From Pseudomicrostroma phylloplanum (taxonomy: Eukaryota; Basidiomycota; Exobasidiomycetes; Microstromatales), in NCBI GenBank assembly GCA_039545275.1, contig BCHS01000003.1:1285561-1349560 (forward strand): DNA of 64,000 bases. Reading direction: 5' to 3'. The position numbers were made by a program, and so were the translations under genes. This document shows positions 1 through 11,107 of this stretch, piece after piece (position 1 is the stretch's first letter; each line of letters opens with the position of its first letter). Under the pieces are notes generated by a model. The model was not told the DNA's origin. It did no database searches and saw nothing but the letters and a program-made list of their open reading frames with translations.

Positions 1-25
1 AGACCATAGACGCGCAGCAGCAGCC

Positions 26-2743
26 ATGGCAGCTTCTTCCTCTGCCAAGGCCCCTGGGGTCGCAGGTCATAGTGATGATGAGCCCCTCACAGAGGCCGAG
101 GTATCGGGCCCTATCAATCTCACAGTAGCCCATCTCTCCGCCTTGTCATCTCGCCTCTTCCTCTCTCACCTATCCTCGATACCCTATTCGAAGACGCTCA
201 TCCTCGACCCGACCTTGGCAGGACCTCTGGGCCTCGTCGTGGACACCAGCAGTCTCAAGAATGTAGGCGTGGAGAGGATGTTCTGGATGGAGCAAAAGGA
301 CGGCGAATCTGAGGATGCGGAAGAGGAGAAGAAGGGAAAGGCCGTCAATGCCCCCACAAAGGCAGTGGTGTACGTCTGCAGGCCAGAGGAGAAATGGATC
401 AAGGTCATCAAAGGTGAGTAGACAGTCGGGGTCCTATGTTCGATTCCCCCCGCCCTTCTCTACTGCCATACTGGACCAAATTAGCCCGTACCCTTACGCA
501 AACGCTCCACGAGGAAACGGGTCAGTCAGCGTCCAAAGATCAAATTCAAACGAGGACAGCTCTCTCGAGCTCGTCCCTGTTTCTGATTCCATGCTAGCCC
601 ATCCGCCTTTAAAGGCAGCTCCGTCTTCGACTGATCTCAGTCGTGGCCTTGAGCCTGGACGGTCTGGTTCAAGAACCGGAAGACATCCCTGTGTTTTGCA
701 TGTTGCCTCGCTGTATTGCTCGTACGGCTGTATACTGACAGCTTTCTCTTCATGACTTACTTGTCCAAAGCTCACATCCGAAACGATGAACACAAATTAC
801 CGTCCTCTCCGGCGCACACGTATCATGCCCTTCTCACTCCACACCGGACGGAGCTCTCGCTCCTGTCACTCTCCCCCGTGTTGCCAAAGCTGGAGCTGTA
901 CGACTTCGGTATCGAATTTGTACCTCTCGAGCCGGATCTCCTGAGCTTGGAGGAGGAAGGAGCGGCGTGGAAAGACCTCTACATCACTGGCGACCAGACT
1001 GTCCTGCATCGCAGCGCCATGGCTCTGATGACCTGCCAGATGCTCTGGGGCTGCTTCCCAAAGATTACAGGCAAGGGCAATTACTCGAAGCGACTGGCAG
1101 ATCTGCTTATGCGGCAGCGGAGAGAGCACCTGGCAGGAGATCCAACGAACCCAAGTCTGACCACTCTGAGCACAGTCATTGACGGCCTGGTCATTGTTGA
1201 GAGGGGCATGGACATGGCGACGCCGATGTGCAGTCAACTCACCTACATGGGCCTCCTGGATGAGGTCTTTGGTGTCAAGAGCGCTCATGTCGAAGTGGAC
1301 CCTGCTCTCCTCAGCACGTCCTCTACACCACAAGGTCCGTCTTCTACCAGCACATCCACCACGGGTATCGTCACTCCTTCCACCTCACGCCCACTCAAGA
1401 AGCACCGGCTCGACCCCACAACGGATGTCCTCTACTCTCAGATCCGAGACCTCAACTTTTCCACCGTCGGCTCCGTCCTGCACTCCTTTGCCAAGCGACT
1501 CTCAACGTCTTACCAAGATCGACACTCGGCAAAGACGGTGAGCGAGATGCGGGCCTTTGTGGGCAAGCTGGGCGGACTGCAGAGCGAGCACACGGCTCTG
1601 CGTCTGCACACTGCTCTGACTGAGCAGCTCATGGGAGAGGCGAATTCGGATACCTTCAACCGGTCCCTGGAGATCCAGCAGAACATCGTTGCGGGTGTCA
1701 ACCTGAATGCGCAAATGACGGCCATTGAGGATCTAATCATCATGGAGGCGCCAGTGACCGTGGTGCTCCGACTGCTGTGCCTGCTGAGCACCACTTCGGG
1801 AGGGATCAAGCCCAAAAATCTCGACTCGCTCAAGAGGGACATCTGCCAGACGTACGGGTACGAGCACCTGACGACGCTCCTCAATCTGGAACGCGCCGGC
1901 GTCCTGACCAAGATCCGCCCACCATCAGCAGTGAGCGCAGCCGCTGCCGCCTCTACCGCCTCGCGGTTCACCGGCTCCCTCTCAGGCGCAGCCAACGTCG
2001 GCAGCAGTAGCGGTGGTGTCCCCGCCTTTGAGCGGGTCCGCCAGCCGCTGCGCCTGATCAACGACGAAGTCTCCGAGTCGGATCCGACGGACGTGGCCTA
2101 CGTCTACTCTGGGTATGCTCCGCTGAGCATCCGAGTCGTGCAGGCCGTGGGACAGAAGGAGGCCCTCGTCGGTACGCTGCAGAGCGCCAACAGCAGCAGC
2201 AACAGCAGCGGCAAGCCCACCTCCAGCAATGCGAGGAACGGTGCAGCAGGTGCAGGTGCAGGCGGAGAGGCACGCAGTAAACCGCGAGCGCACCCGCTCG
2301 TTGGATGGAAGGGCTTCGAGGACGTACTTGGGGCAATACCGGGCGAGACGTTCGATTTTGCCCAGCCACCCAACCTGATCCGCACCTCTAGCAGGGCTCC
2401 TCCATCTGCTCCCCCTCCAGCAACAGCAGCAACAACGGGCGGCTCTGGCTCTGTTCCCTCTCATTCCGACCCCACTCCCCTTCCCACCAGCTCAACCGCC
2501 GCGGCCGACTCCCACACCTACCCCTCCCCCCTCCCCGGCACCTCAACAGACCCCAACCTCCCCTGGTCCACAGATCCCGACCGCCCCCGCACAACTGTGG
2601 TGTTCTTCCTCGGTGGGATCACCTATGCGGAGATTGCCGCGCTGCGCTTCATGAGCTCGCGCAGCAGGAACCGGAGGTGGTTGATTGCCACGACGGGGAT
2701 TATTAGTGGGGGGAGGATTGTACAGATTGCTAGTGGGAAGTAG
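26..2743 (+). CDS. VPS33: Vps33, Sec1/Munc18-family subunit of HOPS/CORVET tethering complexes
   Basis: Two exons, 26-413 and 771-2743, joined in phase (AAAG|GTGAGT ... CCAAAG|CT), give about 786 aa. The junction reads KVIK-A-HIRNDE, as expected for this family just after the conserved VVYVCRPEEKW block. Sec1/Munc18 hallmarks follow: a TELSLLSL strand, the IVERGMDMATP segment, and the Vps33-typical C-terminus FLGGITYAEIAALRF. Vps33 clamps SNARE bundles in the HOPS and CORVET complexes and drives fusion at the vacuole and endosome. The protein is longer than yeast or animal Vps33 because of low-complexity Ser/Thr/Gly/Ala insertions, around residues 200-240 and in the last third. The ATG sits in a good context (gccATGG). 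The first intron (357 nt) is long for this window, so a missed alternative splice form is possible. Confidence 0.9.
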
Positions 2744-3540
2744 GTAGGGGGGAAGGGGGGGGCACGAGATAAGCGGACGGGCGGGATGTAGACAAAGGAG
2801 GCTCGCAGTGTAGATTGGGGTATATACCAATTATTATGAGATGGTGCGACGAAGAAGAAGAAGAAGAAGTGGAGATATAGCTACAAACGAAAATATATAT
2901 ACGTCCCCCGTCCCCCGTCCGTTGATTTTTGTGGATTCTCCTTCTGTATCCTGATGCTTCACTTTTGAACCCCCCTTCCCAATCTTATGTTTGATATCCT
3001 ACCCTACTATATACAATACACGATACACAAGAAACCGAATCAAGCTCTGGCTCTGACCTGACCTGACTAACCTGACCTGACTAACCTGACCTAAGACCCC
3101 CACCCCACCCACCCACCGCGATGTCCAGCATTGCCTCGGGCTCGGGCTCGTGCACTCCCTGTCTATCTGTTCCCACGCTCCCCATCTCATGAGGTTCCGC
3201 GAAGGCACGCCACCTGGCCCTGATATACACGTGGCGTCCACGCGAGTGTCAGGCCGAGAGATCTCACGCCCAACGGCCAAGGCAATCGCGGGTGCTTATC
3301 TACCATTGACTGGACTGACTGGACTGAAGGAGGGGGGAGGGGGCTGAACTTTGGACTTTGAAGAAGACAGGGGAACTTCTGGCCTGGCTGGCTGATTGGC
3401 TGGCGTATGTGTGCCGTGCTGTGCCCGTGGCATGTTATTCTGATCTTGTATCTGTTTGTGTTTGGCTCATCAAGGAGATAAGATGAGGCTCAGTCGATGT
3501 CCGAAGCTCAGCTCCATGTAGCGTGTAGCTCTCCCGCCCT
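2744..3540. other. Convergent 3' intergenic region
   Basis: The 3' flanks of VPS33 (+) and the serine-rich gene (-) meet here. It contains AT-rich stretches near 2820-2900 that suit a polyadenylation region, a GAA microsatellite near 2852-2870, and a short tandem repeat listed separately. I see no convincing coding potential. Confidence 0.6.
3057..3094. repeat. 14 bp tandem repeat CCTGACCTGACTAA
   Basis: Two perfect copies (3057-3070, 3071-3084) plus a partial third (3085-3094). They lie in the convergent 3' region, with no evident function. Confidence 0.8.
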
Positions 3541-4890
3541 CTAGCAAGGTCTCCCAGCAATGCGAGCCACGCCCCTCCCCCTGGGCCAGTGGTGCGAAGC
3601 GCTCGGTCCGTCCTCAGACAGCAACAAGCTCTGGCCCGACTTGAGCGTAGGTGTTGGGCGTGGTGTGATGACCGTAGGTGAGGCCACCAGCAGCGCTTTC
3701 GGGTCCTCATGAATGGCAGCGGAAGAGGAGGCACAGTCACTGTTATCGTCCTTTGCCTTCTTTTCTGCCTTCAGCGCCAGGAGTGCCGCTTCCAGCTTGG
3801 CGAAAGGTGCCTTTGCTCCTGCGCTCGGGTCGAGAGTGGTGGTAGGACTATCACACATGAGCGATTCTGCTCCTTCTCCTTTTGCGAGCGCAGTAGTGAC
3901 CAGTGTGCTGTACCCGCCAGGGAGAGAAGTGTCAACGGGCGTGTCGAGGTCCATAGCATCGTCGTCGTCGTCATCGTTGGTCGAGTCGGAGGAGCGACGC
4001 GAGGAGGATGGGGTACTTGAGAGGGATGGGCAGCTCGAAGCTGAGGAGCGACGAGAGGAGGAGGAAGGAGGCGTGGTGGTGCCCTTGTCGGGGATCAGAG
4101 CAACAGTCGTCTTTGCGGGTGGTGATGCGGAAGACTCTGTGCTCGACGTCGAGGATGCAGAAGAGGCAGTCGCTGATGCCGACGATTTTGGTGTATCGTC
4201 GCCAGAGGAGGAAGATGAGGAGAGGGATGCTGACGATGACTTCTTCTCGCTTGTGCTGTCACTCTCGCTTGCCCGCCTCTTCTCAACCGTTGTAGGCTTC
4301 TTGGTAGATGCCTTTTGAGGTGCAGGCTCATCGTTCTTCTTGGGCGGTCCAGCCTCTTTACCATCGAAGGCATCTTGGTCCCAAACGTCCATGTAAGAGT
4401 AGCCCTCTGGTCCACCCCTGTACTTGCCCACGACGTGATCGTCCTTGCCTCCATACAGGGAGACTTCTCTGTAATCGAACTTGCCGCACCACCAGAGTCC
4501 ACCCTCCTCCCAACCAATGTCCTCAGTCTTGACGGGGACGTATAGGGTAGTCTTGGATGTGAAGTCTTGCCAGGGCAGCGATTGCGAGCGACTGTGCCTT
4601 GCGTCCGGTGGTGTGAGTGTGATAGACGGGATGATGAACCCACCACGTACCACGGGCTCAGCAGAGGAGCTCGAGCCGCGGCGCGATAGGGGTGATGCCG
4701 GGCTGGAGGAGCTGGGCGAGGAGAAGCTGCTCCTGCCTGCCATTCGAGAAGAGTAGGTGGAAGGCTGGTAGCCTTCGATACGAGAGATACCGTCGCTGCC
4801 TGGGGCGGTGGTCGCTGGTGTAAGTGGGGCAAGGCGTGGCCGATTGGAGGAGGAGGAAGAAGAGGAGGAGGAGGCGGTAGCAGTAGCCAT
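3541..4890 (-). CDS. Serine-rich low-complexity protein of unknown function
   Basis: Single-exon frame of 449 aa. Residues 1-80 are mostly Ser, Pro and Thr. Residues 80-175 form the only ordered-looking block: an RSQSLPWQDF segment, a Trp/Tyr-rich stretch WEEGGLWWCGKFDY (about 127-140), then SLYGGKDDHVVGKYRGG and MDVWDQDAFDG. From about 180 on, the protein is again Ser-rich with Lys/Glu patches and an acidic DDDDDDAMD run. I do not recognise the family. The aromatic core is what a homology search should use. The start ATG follows a promoter-like 2.8 kb upstream region shared head-to-head with the secreted-protein gene at 7705. The C-terminal residues after about 400 are compositionally ordinary, so an unrecognised 3' intron cannot be excluded. 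Confidence 0.6.
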   Translation of the reverse strand: MATATASSSSSSSSSNRPRLAPLTPATTAPGSDGISRIEGYQPSTYSSRMAGRSSFSSPSSSSPASPLSRRGSSSSAEPVVRGGFIIPSITLTPPDARHSRSQSLPWQDFTSKTTLYVPVKTEDIGWEEGGLWWCGKFDYREVSLYGGKDDHVVGKYRGGPEGYSYMDVWDQDAFDGKEAGPPKKNDEPAPQKASTKKPTTVEKRRASESDSTSEKKSSSASLSSSSSSGDDTPKSSASATASSASSTSSTESSASPPAKTTVALIPDKGTTTPPSSSSRRSSASSCPSLSSTPSSSRRSSDSTNDDDDDDAMDLDTPVDTSLPGGYSTLVTTALAKGEGAESLMCDSPTTTLDPSAGAKAPFAKLEAALLALKAEKKAKDDNSDCASSSAAIHEDPKALLVASPTVITPRPTPTLKSGQSLLLSEDGPSASHHWPRGRGVARIAGRPC

Positions 4891-7704
4891 TGTCGTCCTA
4901 GGTCTCGGCTGGGTAGCTTTCTTCTAGTGTGTAAGTGAGCGAGTGAGCGCGATGGAAATAGGTGGGAAGCTGTGCAATGAGGTTGTGTAGTGACAAGCAA
5001 GCAAGGTGGAAAGGATGAATGGTAGTGGAAGGTGGAAGTGAAGTGGTGGGTCCAGGGTGTGATTGCGGGGCCACTACTTCGTTTACGCGGTGGCTGGCTG
5101 GCTGGCTGGTGGTGGTGATCCTGTGGGTGATGCTTCAGTCCTTTCTTCGTCTTAGGATCGAGGTGCGATGACAAAGTGTGGCCAGTCTGTCTGTCTCTTC
5201 GTCAGTGGCTGGGCTGGGTGAATGGCCTTGCAGGGAAAAAAGCCGTGGTGCTGAGCTGATAGCCGAGGACGCGGGCCCTTTCAGCACTTGGGTCGGGATG
5301 TGAAGTGGTGGAAGCGAGGTGGTCGGAGATGCAAATGGCATCGATGTGAATGGCCGCTCTGAAAAACTCTGCGAAGAAGAGTGAGTGTGCGGGTAGAGTG
5401 GCGCAGTGGGAGTTCCACACCAGCGGCACCCTGAAGATGGATGAGACCCTGGCTGCCACCACACGCGGCGAAACTATGAATGGCCCACCAATGGCCGAGG
5501 CAGAGTCTCACCGCACACCCAGCACAAACTGGGTGGCGCAGAGAAAGAAGACGTAGCCACCCCACCCCACCCCACCAGCACCACTCAGCACCAGTTCCGC
5601 CCGCGCGACACGACTGCTGAAAGCGACTCGATCCACGCGGCCATGACGTCGTACGCGCAACACGGCAAGATCCGCCCTGCACCCTGCACCCACCGCTACT
5701 TCCGCCTTACCAACCAGTCTTCGGTATCCGCGGCCCCCGTAAGCCCGGCCGGCGTATGCAGGCATTTAGGATGACTAGAGAACTCTGAGTGCCACATCGT
5801 CACTCACCCACCACTTTGCGCTGACAAACGTCTCAAGCCTAGCCGCACCTCACACTGCAGAGGGGATGACAGTGACAGCTGCTTGCCTGCGTGTATGCCC
5901 ACATCCGGAGGCATCAACCTTTCTCTCCATCGCCTTACTTTACTCAGCACCTCGGCGTAGAGTGGCGTGGCGTCGTGTGTCCTCTGTCGGACGAAAGGAA
6001 GAAGCGATGCGATGCGATGCCCACTCACCCACTCACCCACCCTCAACCTCATTCTCATTCGCGTAGAATGCACCTTGTGTCATGCCCTTTGCACTCCGCC
6101 GCCAACCGACCATTGCTTGCTAGCTGCTAGCGAAGGACCCTAGTCTACTCGCTCGCAGAGAAGGCACCTCTTTCACACACGTGGCGGGACCCAATGATCC
6201 CAGTACCTTCCTCGTCTGGAAGCTGGCAGAATTATCGTGTGTGGGGGCCCCGCGATCGCTATTGGAGTGGCGACGGGGAGCGGCGGAGCGGGCAAGCGAA
6301 GTCGTTCGTAGACGCGTGAAAAGGCACGGCACATGGAAAGATCCCGCTCGATCGATAGCATTTTGGCATCGGCAAGAGCAACAACGAGGGACGAGCGAGG
6401 AAGAAGACTTTCCTCTCGCAGTGGGGCCCCAGACGTCCCGCTTACCGCTCCTCGCCTCGTAGGGAGGGAGGGAGAGAGGCTTCCACGCTCCTTTATTCTG
6501 TGCGTACTTCTCATGCAATCCCCGCTTATCGACCCGAGGTGGCTTCCCATCCACCCATCCTCGGCAGAGCTCGATCGTCATTCTACACCTCGGCTTGCGT
6601 AGAACTCGCCTGACTTCCCTGCTGCTTGCTGCTTGCTACTACTTGCTACTTCTTCGAGCCCACCGACGTCAGCCAATCGACACTGTGCAGCCGCGTGCAT
6701 AGATTGATTGATCGGGCGGGGGAGCGGGACAACCAGCCGATTAGTCTATGGAGTTGTGCGTGCACTGACCAGGATTGATCGTCTTCCCACATGACGATTC
6801 TGAAAGCTCAGAGGATGTTGTGAATGTGTGAGATGTCAGGTGAGAGGTGCTCGATATCCAGAGACTTGTGCTCCTTGCAAGCTACAGAGCTAGAGAAGAC
6901 GTGACAGTCGGCCCTTTCCCCTGTGTCACGGCAATAGTGGTGTCGCGTGGCGCACACAGGCACGATCAAAGATCCTTTCTTTGCTTCTCTGCTAGTTCCA
7001 AAGGACAGGAACTTCCCATTTCTCATCTGCTTGCGCTCGCAAAGGCATCGAGATTTTGAGGAGTTGCTGTCTTGATCCTTGTAGCAGCAATGATGTGCAC
7101 ACTCTTCTTCGGGCGCTACGAAGGCATTTGGCCTGAAGCCAGTAGCACACCGTCGTAGCAATTGCTCTTGCGCGAGATCAGCTCGGGGACCCTTCGGGTG
7201 ACCAGAACCAAATGCTTGCTCGAGCTCCTAGCGATGACTTCTGCTCTGTCGCAGCTTCACGGGAGTCAGATACGGCTCTACCAGGCGCCAATTGCTTCCA
7301 CTTGTCGATGATCATCATCACCGACATCGAAGTAGCGGGTTCCCCGAAGGAGAGGAGGAGGACGCAAAGAAGTCGGGCGGCTCCCCTTCCGTTACCTTGG
7401 TGCGTCTGTTTGCTCAGGAGCACCATGTCAATAAAAACTGTCGACGTTTTGTATTTGCTGCGAGGCTCGTCCACAAAGACGGGAAGTCCAAGACTTTTAT
7501 ATGGCGGGAAGTAGAAGCTCGAGATTTCCTCCTCCGGTCAGCAGTGCTCCACCATCCTTCCATCTATTACTCCTACACGTTGCTGATCCTCCTGCGGAGC
7601 GCTTCATTGCCTTTTCTAACGCAGAGCTGGTCTTTGCCCGCACTCACCCACCTTGTCCACACCCTCACGTCTTCACCCGTCCTCGCTACCCTCCTTGATC
7701 CAGC
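4891..7704. other. Large gene-poor divergent upstream region
   Basis: 2.8 kb between divergent starts. Several open frames exist on both strands, but all have arginine/serine-biased, non-conserved translations, no splice logic and mutual overlap, so I leave them out. Repeated CACTCACCCA motifs occur near 6020-6045. I see no RNA gene. Confidence 0.5.
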
Positions 7705-8511
7705 ATGCGTCTCAGCTGGTCACTCTTCCTGCTAGGTCTGCTAGGGCAGAGCGCAATCGCCAACCCTGTCCCGATGTATGAGGAGTCAATTCAGCGTCCA
7801 GACCAAGACCCTTTCAAGACCTACACTTCCTCACGAGCTCAGCAGCAGGGTAGAGCCAGGAAGGAAGAAGTCAGACGTCGTGGAACTGAGGGCACGATCG
7901 CCCGTGCTGGCGCGCCTTACTTGTCTCAGGATATGATGGTTCGTCGAGAGGGTTGGAGTGGCGAAGACGATGCCCTCGAGGGGTACGAGCGGGACTTGCG
8001 GCCGAACTTGGACTTCGAGAAGGTGAGTACAGTACCAACAGAGGTGCGCGAGCTTGCAGAGAGTCTCACGCTCAGGCACTCGCTTGACGACAAGTACGAG
8101 GACCAACCAACGCCCTGTAGCGGGGTATCTCGCCGTCCTTTAGGGTTCTTCGCCGAAGAGGAAGAGATGACTGACTCCAACTCCTCTTTCGCTCCCTCTT
8201 CGCTCCATCCTTCTCTACAGACCCAATCCCAGTCAGCATCTTCCTCCCTCGAGAAGCGCGTCGACTTCTGGCAGCCCAGACCATCACAGCGCACCCGTCG
8301 TACACGGCAAGGTCTGATTCTCCTCGCTCTGAGCGGCGTCGGAGGATTGACAACGTGGGGTGTTCTTCGCACGAGGAAAAGAGAGGCGGAGAGGAAGAGA
8401 AAGAAGCAGGAGGAGGAGGCGGCGGCTGCGGAAGCTGCTAAGGCGAAGGGACATGCACCTGCACCGAGCCCGGCTGGAACTCCAGCGCCTGCGCCTGCAT
8501 CGAAGCCTTGA
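7705..8511 (+). CDS. Signal-peptide-bearing single-pass membrane protein, unknown function
   Basis: Single-exon gene, 268 aa. Residues 1-19 are a clear secretion signal (MRLSWSLFLLGLLGQSAIA, cut before NPVPM). The middle 170 residues are charged and low in cysteine. An LEKR dibasic site, typical for Kex2-type processing, lies just before a WQPRP segment. Next comes a positively charged stretch, one predicted membrane helix (GLILLALSGVGGLTTWGVL), and a basic cytosolic tail running into an Ala/Pro-rich end. This suggests a type I membrane protein, or a precursor whose luminal part is released by Kex2. No family was recognised. The next gene is also secretory, with a similar size class and orientation. 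A GTGAGT inside the frame near 8021 is not needed as a splice site, because the frame stays open through it. Confidence 0.65.
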   Translation: MRLSWSLFLLGLLGQSAIANPVPMYEESIQRPDQDPFKTYTSSRAQQQGRARKEEVRRRGTEGTIARAGAPYLSQDMMVRREGWSGEDDALEGYERDLRPNLDFEKVSTVPTEVRELAESLTLRHSLDDKYEDQPTPCSGVSRRPLGFFAEEEEMTDSNSSFAPSSLHPSLQTQSQSASSSLEKRVDFWQPRPSQRTRRTRQGLILLALSGVGGLTTWGVLRTRKREAERKRKKQEEEAAAAEAAKAKGHAPAPSPAGTPAPAPASKP

Positions 8512-9199
8512 CCTGAGCTTTATGTCAACGCACTGATGCCTAGAGGGCCTGTTCGGTGGCGTAAGAGTGAGGACCCTAGCAATGTGATGCGATACTTACC
8601 GCATGCCGGCTGAAGGACATTGCCGATGACGGCTGTGCGTGTGTGTTGCCCTTTGCTAGTGCATCCCGACTCAAAAGGAGCAAGGCTGTACGAAATGCAA
8701 CATATTCTGTGCTTGCCGACCGCTGATCGCCCTCCTCGAAGAGTGTAGTGGACTGCGGCCCATTGCGACGGCCCTCTCTCCGTTGCTGGCTCACCATTTG
8801 CGCTTTTCCCAGAGTAGCAGCCTCAGATCGATCGATTGTGCCTCAGCAAGTGAGCTTCTCCCGCAAGTGACATGAATAGCAAAGGGCAAGTAGACCCCGC
8901 GTCACGGATTGCCGGATACAATCAGTGGCGAACGTGCCGCCATCTTTGCTGCTCATTCGAAGCCTTATCAAGGTTAGCGAGGACAGGTATAAGACGCGAC
9001 TCCTCGGCGAACAGTAGAAGCGATCCGAGTAGATACGTTCACCCGCCTCCCCTCCCTCTCTGGACCGGTTTCCAGAAAGTCTGAATCGACTCTTACTGCC
9101 ACATCGACAAGCTAGCAGAGCCCGGCGCTCTGTAGTCTCGCCCGTTGTATCTCTCATTGCTTCCCGGTAAACAGTCGCAGACATTTCTCACCTGCAATC
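8512..9199. other. Intergenic region between two secreted-protein genes
   Basis: 3' flank of the first and promoter of the second secretory gene. A GGTATAAGA element near 8986-8994 could be a TATA-like site about 205 bp upstream of the next ATG. I see no other feature. Confidence 0.4.
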
Positions 9200-9682
9200 A
9201 TGCGTATTCCGCTCTGCCTCGTCTTCGGCGTTCTCGCCCTCGCCTCGTGCGTATCAGCCGCACCCACAGGTGTGGACTCCTTCGACATCGCTCGAGGAGG
9301 AGAGATCGAAGAAGCACGGTCACTTCCCCCTCACACGTTCAGCCAAACTTCGTCCTCTCTCTCCCCACCACACCCCTCCCCCTTCCTCTTCCCCCGCGGT
9401 CGGATAACCGACAAGATCCGCGGCACCTACCAAGTCGCCTCTATGTTCCTCCCCCGCATCACGGGCAAATTCTCCCGCAAAGACGCCGTAGGGGTTATGA
9501 AGCACGTGGGGAAGAAGGCTGGCAGGGCGGGTAAGGGAGTGGTGAGTTTTGCGGCTGGGAAGGTGGTTAGGACGATGCGTGGGAGGAGGTACGCGAGGGT
9601 GAGGAGGAGTTTGGACGCTGCTGAGGGAGAGCTTGTGCGTGGGAGGGAGAGGGAGAGGGGCGCGCAGGTCTATACGGTATAA
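9200..9682 (+). CDS. Small secreted basic protein, effector-like
   Basis: Single-exon gene, 160 aa. Residues 1-20 form a signal peptide (MRIPLCLVFGVLALASCVSA, then APTGVD). A Ser/Pro/His-rich linker (about 44-65) follows. The C-terminal half is strongly basic, with Gly/Lys/Arg repeats such as KHVGKKAGRAGKGVV and RTMRGRRYARVRR, and has no predicted membrane helix. The mature protein has no cysteine pair, so it is not a typical disulfide-rich effector. The high positive charge could suit binding to nucleic acid, membrane or cell-wall polymers, but that is inference. No homologue was recognised. The ATG lies behind a pyrimidine-rich tract (TTTCTCACCTGCAATC), as in many fungal genes. Confidence 0.65.
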   Translation: MRIPLCLVFGVLALASCVSAAPTGVDSFDIARGGEIEEARSLPPHTFSQTSSSLSPPHPSPFLFPRGRITDKIRGTYQVASMFLPRITGKFSRKDAVGVMKHVGKKAGRAGKGVVSFAAGKVVRTMRGRRYARVRRSLDAAEGELVRGRERERGAQVYTV

Positions 9683-9992
9683 TCAGCTTTTGTGCCTCTG
9701 CCCAATAAACGATGTTGCCTTGTTACGCAGCATCTGTTTAATGCCTGGTACGGTGAGCAGGGTACGCTACCTTGCCGCGCCATCGTGGTTCCGCCACCTC
9801 CACAAGACGAGAAAGCCACTCCCGCTGCGAACCCAGACCTCCCGGCCGAGGACCCTTCGTACAGGATCAACACCCCTCGTTCTTCCTCTTCCGCTGCTCA
9901 CCACCGCTGTGTCCAGCTACTTCTTGTGATATCGCTTTCCATCAGAATTGAGCTTATCCTATACTTCTTTTGCCCAAGAAGATTCACGCAAC
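9683..9992. other. Short intergenic region upstream of CMC4
   Basis: 310 bp holding the 3' flank of the secreted-protein gene and the CMC4 promoter. No further feature seen. Confidence 0.5.
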
Positions 9993-10452
9993 ATGCCAGA
10001 CAAGGGCAAAGGCAAGGACAAGGAGGCGCAAATGGACGGGCTTGACTCGGATAATCCTTGTGTGAGTAGGAGAGGAGCTCCCCACCACTCCCCCTTTCTC
10101 CTCCTTCCCTCCTCTTCGTCTCCCCTCCTCCTGCTCTCTCCATCTCTTACTAAACCCCTTCCCCTCCTCCCTCCCTCCCTCCCTCCCTCCCTACCAATTC
10201 GCTCGCCTCCGGCTCGCACAGCACCCCCGCGCCTGTGCCCTCCAAACATGCATGCAACGCACCTGGGACCAAGAGAAATGCACTGCCGAGTTGCGCGCCC
10301 TGTACGTCTGTTGCTCCAGGCTCTACCAGTCCAAGGGAACCACTCAGGAGAGCGGGGATGGGAAGAGGACAAAGGTGGAGGTGGATGCGTGTCCTTTACC
10401 GGAGGTATTGAGGGGGAAATTGAGAGGGTTGGGTGAGGAGGCGAGGTTCTGA
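9993..10452 (+). CDS. CMC4: Cmc4, twin-cysteine mitochondrial intermembrane-space protein
   Basis: Exons 9993-10061 and 10222-10452 (TGT|GTGAGT ... GCACAG|CAC, phase 0) give 99 aa. The join creates NPC-HPRACALQTCMQ, followed by WDQEKCTAELRALYVCC. This matches the Cmc4/MTCP1-p8 cysteine pattern C-x4-C-x4-C ... C-x10-CC. Proteins of this family fold by Mia40-dependent oxidation in the intermembrane space and are linked to respiratory-chain assembly. The two halves of the first cysteine motif lie on different exons, so an unspliced model would miss the gene. It converges with KES1 downstream. Confidence 0.85.
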
Positions 10453-11107
10453 TGGATGGAGCCTGGCGGGCGGGGCGTGCGGGGAGGTTTTGAGGAAATG
10501 AGAAAGACCTTTACACAAGAGATGCTATAAGCCAGATCCTGCGACGCAGTGAGAGAGGAAGGAAGGGACAGACTAGACCCGCTCTGCGCTCTCCAGGCTC
10601 CATGGGCATGGAGCGTACGAGTCCGGCCAGCCGATGGGTATGGTGGGGCAAGAAGACCCCAGAGGCACAAGAAGACCCCAGAGGCACAAGAGGCTCAACG
10701 GAGAGAGAGAAAACATAGGCCATATCTTTCCATTTGTATATCTTGGACGACACAGGACTTGAACTGAAGACTGGACCGGACTGACAGGACACCATACCAC
10801 GAACGAACGAACGTAAGGAACGTACGTACGTACAACCAAGCGACCGACTTTGCTGCTGCTGCTACCTCTTCTCCTCCTGAACCGCCTCCTGCTGCTGCTG
10901 CTATGGGCCGCTCTGCTCCACGCAAATGCTCGCAACGATCTGCAGAGGAAGCGTCCGCTGGCAGAGCTTGTGTCGCTCGCTACCCGCTACCAAGGGACAA
11001 TTTGCTGCCTTGCAGGTGTGGCCTGGCTTGCTCACTTCACTCCCTCGCCTCGCTGACCTCCTCCACCACTTAACATCCCCCCATCTCCAGATCCTGCTCC
11101 GCACCGC
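10453..11107. other. Convergent 3' region of CMC4 and KES1 with short repeats
   Basis: Contains a perfect 19 bp tandem duplication (10651-10669 and 10670-10688, unit AGAAGACCCCAGAGGCACA). There is a run of ACGA then ACGT tetranucleotides around 10799-10835, and CTG/CTC-rich tracts near 10850-10905. I see no coding gene. Confidence 0.6.

Noticed and set aside
432..447. B-box-like GTTCGATTCC suggesting a tRNA
   Set aside because: No pairing T-stem, no A box at the right distance, and it lies inside the VPS33 intron.
4095..5174. 359-codon minus-strand frame overlapping the serine-rich gene
   Set aside because: His/Pro/Arg-rich translation is the frame-shifted shadow of the Ser-rich codons and crosses the promoter region.
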